7,560 nucleotides of DNA, taken from DASRGL01 sp035651115 (GTDB lineage Bacteria; Armatimonadota; Chthonomonadetes; Chthonomonadales; Chthonomonadaceae). The stretch covers positions 1-7,560 of the forward strand of contig DASRGL010000182.1 in assembly GCA_035651115.1 (NCBI GenBank), written 5' to 3'. Positions 1 through 5,711 of this stretch are shown one piece after another; the first letter of the stretch is position 1; each line of letters starts with the position of its first letter. A program made the position numbers and the translations under genes. The notes below the pieces were generated by a model. That model ran no database searches. It saw only the letters and a program-made list of their open reading frames with translations, and was not told the origin of the DNA.

Positions 1-1316
1 AGGAAGCCCAGGCTATAGAGGATGAGAATGCCGTCCGACGTGCCGAAGAGAAACAGCCAGCCCGCCAGCGCCACCAGGCAGGAGAACGGATAGAGCCAGA
101 TGCGATAGGGGCGCTGCAGGTCGGGAGCGCGCTTTCGCAGCAGGAACACCGCGCCGATCTGTCCGACAAACTGCACGAGGATGCGCGTGACGATCAACGC
201 GTCAATGACCTTGCCGAGCGAAAAGAAGCTACACACGATGGAGAGCGCGCCGATGGTCAGCAGCGAGATATGGGGAAAATGCTTCGTGCGATGCACCTGC
301 CCGTAGATGCGGAAGAAGTTGCCGTCCCGCGCCGCCGCGTAGGGAATGCGCGAGTAGCCGAGCATCAGCGCGAAGACCGAGCCGAACGCCGTCCAGAGGA
401 TCATGACGGTCACAAACTTGGCGACGCTTGGCCCGTAGACCTGTTCCATGAGGGCGGAGACGACATAGTTGGCGTTCGGGTGCGCGTCCGCCGGAACGAG
501 TTCGCGCCAGGGAACGATGCCGATGATGGACAGGTTGATGGCGATATAGATCAGGGCGACCGCCAGCACGCTGATAAAGACGGAGCGCGGAATGACGCGG
601 CCCGGCTCCCGGACTTCCTCGCCGAGATAGCAGATGTCGTAGTAGCCCAGGTAGTCGTAGACTCCGATGCGGGCGGCGGCTCCCAATCCGAAGAGAAATC
701 CTGTTGAGAACTGGAAGGCGTGGGGCGGAAAATCGAAGGCCACCTTCGGGTCGAAGTGCAGCGCGCCCGTGAAGATGACCGCGCCGACCGTCAGCAGCGT
801 GCCGATCCAGAGGCTGACGGTCAGCAGGCCGATAGAGGTGATGCGCCGGTACAGCAGCGCGATGGTGAAGAGGCCCAGGCCGACGATGACGGCGTCTCTC
901 TGGAGTGCGGTCATGCCGCCCCACAGGTATTTCAGATAGTCCATCAGGCCGATGTAGCCGGACGCGATCTCCAGCGGGCCGCTCAGAATGAACTGCCAGA
1001 TGAACAGGAATGCCATCAGGCGACCGAAGGTCTTCGGCCCGTATCCCTCGCGCAGATAGACATACGTGCCGCCGGAGCCGGGCATCGCCGCGCCCAGCTC
1101 GCTCCAGATCATGCCGTCGGGAATGACGATGAGCAGGGCGATCAGCCAGCCCAGCATCGCCTGCGGCCCTCCGAGCGCCGTGAGCAGCAGGGGAATGGTA
1201 ATGAACGGCCCGATACCGATCATGTTCGTCATGTTCAGGGCCGTCGCTTGCAGCAGGCCGAGGCGTCGTAGCAGATGCGGTTGGCGCGTCGTGTGCGGGG
1301 CATGTTCCGGCGTCAT
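1..1316 (-). CDS. APC-family amino-acid permease (C-terminus cut off by window edge)
   Basis: An integral-membrane transporter of the amino acid-polyamine-organocation superfamily, expected to move amino acids or polyamines across the inner membrane. The ATG at 1316-1314 follows a strong AGGGAGGA ribosome site about five bases upstream. Reading leftward gives 438 residues without a stop before the window ends. Seen: a short polar N-terminus, then about eleven hydrophobic segments. Segment 1 carries MIGIGPF (residues 32-38), the broken-helix glycine motif that contacts substrate in this superfamily. EEVREPGRVIPRS (233-245) matches the conserved APC loop with Glu-Glu and a downstream Arg/Pro. 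RIPYAAARDGNFF (323-335) matches the conserved Ser/Arg...Ala-Arg-Asp-Gly loop. The substrate cannot be read from sequence. The gene is transcribed away from cpaE, so the two are divergent and probably unrelated in function. Only the last part of the protein is missing, since relatives are usually 430-500 residues long. Confidence 0.9.
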   Translation of the reverse strand, partial: MTPEHAPHTTRQPHLLRRLGLLQATALNMTNMIGIGPFITIPLLLTALGGPQAMLGWLIALLIVIPDGMIWSELGAAMPGSGGTYVYLREGYGPKTFGRLMAFLFIWQFILSGPLEIASGYIGLMDYLKYLWGGMTALQRDAVIVGLGLFTIALLYRRITSIGLLTVSLWIGTLLTVGAVIFTGALHFDPKVAFDFPPHAFQFSTGFLFGLGAAARIGVYDYLGYYDICYLGEEVREPGRVIPRSVFISVLAVALIYIAINLSIIGIVPWRELVPADAHPNANYVVSALMEQVYGPSVAKFVTVMILWTAFGSVFALMLGYSRIPYAAARDGNFFRIYGQVHRTKHFPHISLLTIGALSIVCSFFSLGKVIDALIVTRILVQFVGQIGAVFLLRKRAPDLQRPYRIWLYPFSCLVALAGWLFLFGTSDGILILYSLGF

Positions 1317-1596
1317 GCGTTCCTCCCTTCCAGGCAGATCGGTTTCCTCCAGGCTGATATTGTGCGAAGCGCCTGCTTTCCACCTCCTTGACAGGCCGCT
1401 TTTTTGCGCGCACGGAAGCGGCCGCACGCCGAATTCACACCCGCAAAATTCCCGGATTAACACGGGCGGCGGTTCGCAGATGATTTTTGACAGGCGGATG
1501 GCACGAGGTTTGCTCTGATGACTGAGACGGAGAGCAGACCCCGGCGCGTTTTGACCCACTGCGTAAACAGGCCGGGACGAAGAGCGGCTAATTGCA
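1317..1596. other. Divergent intergenic region, no gene seen
   Basis: This is the left part of the 451-base gap between the divergent permease and cpaE genes. It must hold the permease promoter and may hold the promoter for cpaE. No open frame here has both a credible start and protein-like composition; the longest readable stretches are shadows of the permease. TTGACAGGC occurs twice in direct orientation, at 1388-1396 and 1487-1495, exactly 99 bases apart. It resembles a -35 box, but no good -10 box follows either copy. I could not assign a promoter on either strand. Confidence 0.5.
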
Positions 1597-1733
1597 CCCC
1601 TCCCTAACCCTCCCCTTCATAAGGGGAGGGAACCGTCAGGCATTCGCCCTCCCCTTATGAAGGGGAGGGAATCGTTCCCCTCCTTCGTAAGGAGGGGAAC
1701 GATTCCCCCTTACGAAGGAGGGGCTAGGGGAGG
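1597..1733. repeat. Cluster of four G/C-rich hairpins (BIME-like palindromic repeat)
   Basis: Four hairpins lie end to end. The first is a perfect 10-bp stem (1608-1617 with 1621-1630, loop CAT). The second has the same stem (1647-1656 with 1660-1669, loop ATG). The third is a perfect 16-bp stem (1670-1685 with 1689-1704, loop CGT). The fourth is imperfect (1705-1723). The first and last carry C-rich or G-rich tails on their outer sides (1597-1607 and 1724-1733), in opposite orientation. The whole block is therefore a rough palindrome, like paired REP units in a BIME. Single copies of the same hairpin-plus-tail unit occur at 6414-6448 and, degenerate, at 7405-7433. The cluster ends 34 bases before the cpaE start. 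Any transcript entering from the left would be heavily structured here. Its function is unknown. Confidence 0.85.
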
Positions 1734-1767
1734 TTGGATTAGGCGTTCTAAGGGAAAGGCAGCAGAG

Positions 1768-3012
1768 ATGATTCGGGTTCTCATTGCGGATAGCCGCCCC
1801 GCGCAGCGCGAGCAGCTTCGCGCCCTGCTGGCAGCCGACACCGCCATCGAGATCGTCGGCCTGGCGCGCGATGGGCAGGAAGTCCTGCAACTGGTCTACC
1901 AGTACGCGCCGGACATCGCCCTTCTGGACGCCGGTCTGGAAGGGAAGGACGGATTTCAGACGGCGGAGTATCTCGCCTCGGTAGACTTGCCGACCGAGAG
2001 CATCCTGATCTCCGGCTGCGATACGCCCGAACAGATGCGCCGCGCCATGCGAGTGGGCGCGCGCGAACATCTGGCCCGGCCCTTCGCGCCGGAGGCGCTG
2101 CTGCTGGCGATCCACAGCGTCTATGCGGATCAGCAGCGCCGCAAGACGCCCGGCTTCGCCGCCGCCGCCGATCCGAGCCGCGCGACCCGGATCATCGCTG
2201 TTACCGGGGCCAAAGGAGGCATCGGCAAAACGACCATCGCGACCAATCTGGCGATGGCTCTGGCCCGCGATACCACCGATCCGACGCTGCTGTTCGATTT
2301 CTATACGCAGTTTGGCGACATCGCGATGGTCTTGAACCTGCTGCCTCCCCGTTCCCTGGCCGATCTGGCGCAGGTCGAACCGGCGCTGATAGATAGGCAG
2401 CTCTTGAGCGGCTTTGTCCAGGAGCATGGCTCCGGCCTGAACGTGCTGCTCAGCGCGCGCACGCCCGTTGCGCTCGATACCGTAACGATCCCCTGCCTGG
2501 AAAAGGCGCTGATCCTGCTGAAGCAGAGCTACCGCTATATCGTGGCGGACATTCCCCCGATCCTCCACGCGACCACGCTGCATATCCTGTCCCATGCCAC
2601 GACGATTCTGCTGGTGGCGAATCAGTTCGACATTATGACCGTCCACGATACGCGGCGTCTGCTGGACACGATGCTGGGGAAGTATGCGGCGCGGGATAAG
2701 GTGCATGTCGTTTTGAACCGGGTCGCGCGCCAGAACCGCCTGCCATTGGCGGACATCGAGCGCGCGCTCGATCACCCGATCTACGCCCAGATCCCCAATG
2801 ATGGCAGGATCGTGCCGGAGGCGATCAATGAGGGCGTGCCGTTCGTGCTGTCGCATCCCGACAGCGCGGTGGCGCAGAGCGTGCGGCAGCTTGCGGCGCA
2901 GTTGTCCGGGCGCGCGGTCGAAAAGCAGGGCAACCTCATCAGCACGAGCAGGCCGCGCCCGCGCTGGTTCTTTTTACATAGTCTGCTGGCTCGTGGCAGC
3001 CAGAATGGATAG
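1768..3012 (+). CDS. cpaE: CpaE/TadZ-type pilus assembly protein (receiver-like domain plus MinD/ParA-like ATPase)
   Basis: A 414-residue protein expected to position a Flp/Tad-type pilus machine at the inner face of the membrane. Residues 1-118 form a response-regulator-like receiver domain. Asp54 (ALLDAG) sits at the phospho-acceptor position, only one N-terminal acidic residue is evident (Asp8), and Arg104 in LARPF replaces the usual lysine, so phosphorylation is uncertain. Residues 140-380 form a ParA/MinD-type ATPase. It has the deviant Walker A AKGGIGKTT (148-156, signature Lys149 and Lys154), LLFDFYTQFGD (174-184), where the second Asp of the family pattern is Tyr179, and a Walker B-like VADIPP (259-264). 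The C-terminal tail is basic. I chose the ATG at 1768 because the receiver fold begins there (MIRVLIADS) and AAAGG lies eight bases upstream. The in-frame ATG at 1657 would translate the hairpin repeats. The gene forms an operon with cpaF, 11 bases downstream. Confidence 0.9.
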   Translation: MIRVLIADSRPAQREQLRALLAADTAIEIVGLARDGQEVLQLVYQYAPDIALLDAGLEGKDGFQTAEYLASVDLPTESILISGCDTPEQMRRAMRVGAREHLARPFAPEALLLAIHSVYADQQRRKTPGFAAAADPSRATRIIAVTGAKGGIGKTTIATNLAMALARDTTDPTLLFDFYTQFGDIAMVLNLLPPRSLADLAQVEPALIDRQLLSGFVQEHGSGLNVLLSARTPVALDTVTIPCLEKALILLKQSYRYIVADIPPILHATTLHILSHATTILLVANQFDIMTVHDTRRLLDTMLGKYAARDKVHVVLNRVARQNRLPLADIERALDHPIYAQIPNDGRIVPEAINEGVPFVLSHPDSAVAQSVRQLAAQLSGRAVEKQGNLISTSRPRPRWFFLHSLLARGSQNG

Positions 3013-3023
3013 GAGAGCTTCTC

Positions 3024-4502
3024 ATGTCACTGTTCAAACGCCGTGATCCGCGCGGCCTTCCCGAAACGGAGATGCCGGCTGGAGAGACGGATTTCCGGCT
3101 CATGCCGATGACGGATCGTTTCCCCCCTGTCGCCTCGGAGGAGGCGATGGAGGGACGATTCCGGCTGACCGATAACCTCACGGCGGACTTCGCCTTGCGC
3201 GCCCAGGAGGACGAGGCGAAGGCGGAGACCGCGCTGCCCTCTCTCGGCCATCTGAACGAACTCAAGCAGCGGATTCATGCGCGGTTTTTGGAAGAGGCGG
3301 ATGTCACCCAGGTCAGCCGCATGGCGCGCGAGGAACTGACGGCGCAGGTGCGCGAGCGGACGTTTGCGGTGCTGGAGGAGGAAGGGGTCGCCGTCACGGA
3401 GCAGATCAGTTCCGCGCTGATCGAGTCGGTCGTCTGCGAGATACTCGGGTACGGCCCGCTGGAGCCGCTCCTGAACGACGCCAGCATCACCGAGATCATG
3501 GTCAATGGCGCGCGGGACATCTATATCGAGCGCGGCGGGCGGCTGGCCCGCGCCGAGCAGAGCTTCATAGACGACACGCATGTGATGCGGATCATCGAGC
3601 GCATCGTCGCTCCGATAGGACGGCGCATTGACGAGTCCTCGCCGATGGTGGATGCGCGCCTGCCGGACGGCTCCCGCGTCAACGCGGTCATTCCGCCGCT
3701 GGCGATCAAAGGGCCGTGCCTGACCGTCCGCAAATTCTCGCGCACGCCGTTTACCGCAGACGACCTGATCCGCCTGAAAACGCTGACGCCGCAGATGGTC
3801 GTCTTCCTGCGCGCCTGCATCTATGGACGGCTGAACATCCTCATCTCCGGCGGCACGGGCAGCGGCAAGACGACAACGCTCAACGTCCTCTCCTCGTTCA
3901 TCCCTGCGGATGAGCGTATCGTCACCATCGAAGACGCGGCAGAGTTGCAGTTGCAGCAGGAGCATGTGGTCACGCTGGAGAGCCGCCCGCCCAACCTCGA
4001 AGGCAAGGGGGAGATCACCATCCGGCAACTGGTGCGCAACGCCCTGCGAATGCGCCCGGATCGCATCATCGTCGGGGAGACGCGCGGCGGCGAGGCGCTG
4101 GATATGCTGCAAGCCATGAACACCGGACACGACGGCTCGATGTCCACGCTGCACGCCAACTCGCCGCGCGATGCGCTGTCCCGCATCGAGACGATGGTGC
4201 TGATGGCCGGAACGGAACTGCCTGTCCGCGCCATTCGGGAGCAGATTGCGTCGGCTTTGAACCTGGTCATCCATCAGAGCCGCCTGCGCGACGGCAGCCG
4301 CAAGATCACGCACATCGCGGAGGTGCAGGGCATGGAGGGCGACGTGATCCTGTTGCAGGACATCTTCCTGTATGAGCAGCATGGGGTCAACGAGCGGGGC
4401 GAAATGCTGGGCGAGATGCGGCCGACGGGCCTGCGCCCGCTTTTCGTCGCCGATCTGCTCGCGCAGGGCGTCGCCTTCCCGACCGATCTGTTCACCGTAT
4501 AG
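3024..4502 (+). CDS. cpaF: CpaF/TadA-type secretion ATPase of a Tad/Flp pilus
   Basis: A 492-residue hexameric ATPase of the type II/IV secretion (GspE/VirB11) superfamily that would power pilin export and assembly at the cytoplasmic membrane. Residues 1-75 are a variable, charged leader. The N-terminal domain (about 78-240) contains the family-typical LGYGPLEPLL (141-150) and ITEIMVNG (155-162). The ATPase core shows Walker A GGTGSGKT (276-283), the Asp box around IEDAAEL (302-308), Walker B-like RIIVGETRGGE (347-357) and the His box GHDGSMSTLHANSPRDALSR (368-387). All key residues are present, so it looks active. The ribosome site GGAG overlaps the cpaE stop codon, eight bases before this ATG, which implies co-transcription and probably coupled translation. 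Full Tad loci normally continue with tadB and tadC platform genes. Here the next gene is metabolic, so the rest of the machine must be encoded elsewhere or be absent. Confidence 0.95.
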   Translation: MSLFKRRDPRGLPETEMPAGETDFRLMPMTDRFPPVASEEAMEGRFRLTDNLTADFALRAQEDEAKAETALPSLGHLNELKQRIHARFLEEADVTQVSRMAREELTAQVRERTFAVLEEEGVAVTEQISSALIESVVCEILGYGPLEPLLNDASITEIMVNGARDIYIERGGRLARAEQSFIDDTHVMRIIERIVAPIGRRIDESSPMVDARLPDGSRVNAVIPPLAIKGPCLTVRKFSRTPFTADDLIRLKTLTPQMVVFLRACIYGRLNILISGGTGSGKTTTLNVLSSFIPADERIVTIEDAAELQLQQEHVVTLESRPPNLEGKGEITIRQLVRNALRMRPDRIIVGETRGGEALDMLQAMNTGHDGSMSTLHANSPRDALSRIETMVLMAGTELPVRAIREQIASALNLVIHQSRLRDGSRKITHIAEVQGMEGDVILLQDIFLYEQHGVNERGEMLGEMRPTGLRPLFVADLLAQGVAFPTDLFTV

Positions 4503-4509
4503 TTCGCCA

Positions 4510-4647
4510 CGAGGGAATGAAATTCCCTCGCTGAGTGGCGTTCCGCCCAGTGTCCTGCGGACACGGCGCAGACTGGCAGCTTGCACCGTGTTCACCTGCG
4601 TGGACACGGTGCCGAAGGCTACCCGGCGAGGGAATTTCATTCCCTCG
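4510..4647. repeat. Structured repeat A: large imperfect palindrome with four hairpins
   Basis: The element is bounded by two 21-base hairpins, 4510-4530 and 4627-4647. They are exact reverse complements of each other, each with a 9-bp stem and a GAA or TTC tip. Inside, 4531-4548 pairs imperfectly with 4609-4626 (about 14 of 18 positions, counting two G-T pairs). Two inner hairpins follow: 4550-4564 (6 bp, loop TGC) and 4583-4612 (13 bp with one G-T pair, loop CTGC). It lies seven bases after the cpaF stop. It may stall or end transcription, but no T run follows it. The layout matches repeat B (5585-5690), and the two share CACCTGCGTGGAC in opposite orientation (4593-4605 here; reverse strand of 5643-5655). 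No protein is encoded in it or in the following 130 bases up to the next gene. Confidence 0.85.
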
Positions 4648-4777
4648 TACACAGCCTTCCCCCCGCTCCTTCCCGCTCCGACCTCTTTTCTCTCCGCATT
4701 GCCGCCCGGAATGAGGGAGGAGATGCCGCCCTCTGCGCCGAAGAGACCGCCAACTCTATCGAGGAGCAGACACATCC

Positions 4778-5581
4778 ATGAAGATCATACGCTATCAGGA
4801 CAGCCGAGGCGGCATCCACTACGGCGCGCAGCAGGCGGACGGCTCCGCCAAGCGCATCGAGGGCGACATTTTCGGAACCTATCGCGCGACGGATGAGACG
4901 GCGGACGTGAAGAAACTGCTGGCTCCTATCGCGCCGCCCGTCTTCTTCTGCATCGGCCTGAACTACCGCAAGCACGCGGAGGAGGGCGGCTCGCCGATCC
5001 CGCAGTATCCCGTCCTCTTTATGAAAGGCCCGGCGGCGGTGCAGAACCCCGGCGATCCGATCCTGCTGCCGCGCGCGCTGCGCAGCGACAAGGTGGACTA
5101 TGAGGCGGAGCTGGCCGTCGTCATCGGCAAGGCGTGCAAGAACGCCACCAAAGAGAACGCGCTGAGCTACGTTCTCGGCTATACCTGCGCCAACGATGTC
5201 TCCGCCCGCGACTGGCAGCAGGAGTGGGGCGGCAGCCAGTGGTGCAAGGGCAAGACGTTCGACACCTTCGCGCCGCTCGGCCCCTGCCTGGTCACGACCG
5301 ACGAGATTCCCGACCCGAATACGCTCCCCATCAAGTCCATCGTCAGCGGTGAGGTGATGCAGGACTGGAACACGGACGACATGATCTTCAATGTCCCGAC
5401 GCTCATCGCGTTCCTCAGCGGCAGCACGACGCTGGTTCCCGGCACGGTCATCCTGACCGGCACGCCGCACGGGGTCGGCGTGGCGCGGAAGCCGCCGCGC
5501 TTCCTCCTGCCCGGCGACACCGTCACCATCGAGATCGGCAAGATCGGCGCGTTGACGAATCCGGTGGCGGAGGAGGCATAG
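4778..5581 (+). CDS. Fumarylacetoacetate hydrolase (FAH) family enzyme
   Basis: A cytoplasmic enzyme of 267 residues in the FAH family (2-keto-4-pentenoate hydratase / acylpyruvate or diketo-acid hydrolase type). Such enzymes cleave or hydrate C-C bonds in keto acids using a bound divalent metal. A short N-terminal domain (1-50) precedes the catalytic fold. CIGLNYRKHA (58-67) is the family entry motif. Metal ligands are expected at Glu109 and Glu111 (DYEAELAVVIG) and Asp140 (ANDVSARD). KGKTFDTFAPLGP (157-169) carries the conserved active-site lysine Lys159, and LTGTPHGVG (226-234) is the usual C-terminal loop. All are intact and the length is typical, so the enzyme is probably functional. The ATG follows GAGGAG by eleven bases. 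The next gene is a dehydrogenase; an FAH enzyme beside an SDR is known from oxidative L-rhamnose or L-fucose degradation. That substrate is inference only. Structured repeats lie on both sides. Confidence 0.9.
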   Translation: MKIIRYQDSRGGIHYGAQQADGSAKRIEGDIFGTYRATDETADVKKLLAPIAPPVFFCIGLNYRKHAEEGGSPIPQYPVLFMKGPAAVQNPGDPILLPRALRSDKVDYEAELAVVIGKACKNATKENALSYVLGYTCANDVSARDWQQEWGGSQWCKGKTFDTFAPLGPCLVTTDEIPDPNTLPIKSIVSGEVMQDWNTDDMIFNVPTLIAFLSGSTTLVPGTVILTGTPHGVGVARKPPRFLLPGDTVTIEIGKIGALTNPVAEEA

Positions 5582-5584
5582 TCC

Positions 5585-5690
5585 GGCGAATGAATTCGCG
5601 GCTGCAAAAGCACGAAGTCGGCCTGCGCCGACTCCGCATTCAGTCCACGCAGGTGGACTTCGTGCTTTTGCAGGTGCAGTTTCAACTGCC
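5585..5690. repeat. Structured repeat B: three-way-junction palindrome
   Basis: This element fills most of the 130-base gap between the FAH and SDR genes. The outer hairpins are 5586-5599 (5-bp stem, loop TGAA) and 5676-5689 (5-bp stem around TTCA). Their stems have unrelated sequence, but both keep perfect pairing. Between them, 5602-5619 is a perfect 18-base inverted repeat of 5656-5673. The inner section can instead fold into two 7-bp hairpins, 5616-5633 (loop CTGC) and 5642-5659 (loop GCAG), leaving a 14-bp basal stem. The two inner loops are complementary and could kiss. Its ends read GGC...GCC. It has the same layout as repeat A (4510-4647). It starts three bases after the FAH stop and ends nine bases before the SDR ribosome site, so any read-through mRNA would carry it between the two cistrons. 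Confidence 0.88.
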
Positions 5691-5711
5691 ACCAAAAAGA
5701 GGAATCCGCCA

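Noticed and set aside
229..1413. Long minus-strand ORF of 394 residues overlapping the permease
   Set aside because: It is a shadow in another frame: Arg/His/Pro-rich, no domain signal, while the overlapping frame from 1316 encodes a clear multi-helix permease with APC motifs.
1487..1515. Possible sigma-70 promoter with TTGACA at 1487-1492
   Set aside because: The hexamer at the right distance (TTGCTC, 1510-1515) is a poor -10 match, so the call is unsupported.
1480..1518. Mini-ORF of 12 codons (MIFDRRMARGLL) before cpaE
   Set aside because: It has no convincing ribosome site, lies about 250 bases from cpaE, and lacks the runs of regulatory codons or attenuator hairpins expected of a leader peptide.
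1597..1733. CRISPR array
   Set aside because: The hairpins are adjacent and partly unequal, with no regularly sized unique spacers and no cas genes.
1636..2856. Minus-strand ORF of 406 residues opposite cpaE
   Set aside because: Its first residues translate the hairpin cluster and the rest is an antisense shadow without family features.
3027..4775. Minus-strand ORF of 582 residues opposite cpaF
   Set aside because: It mirrors cpaF on the opposite strand with Arg/Gln/Asp-rich composition and runs through repeat A. cpaF has all the conserved ATPase motifs, so the antisense frame is chance openness in GC-rich DNA.
4503..4777. Classical intrinsic terminator after cpaF
   Set aside because: Strong hairpins are present, but none is followed by a T run; they are better explained as parts of repeat A.
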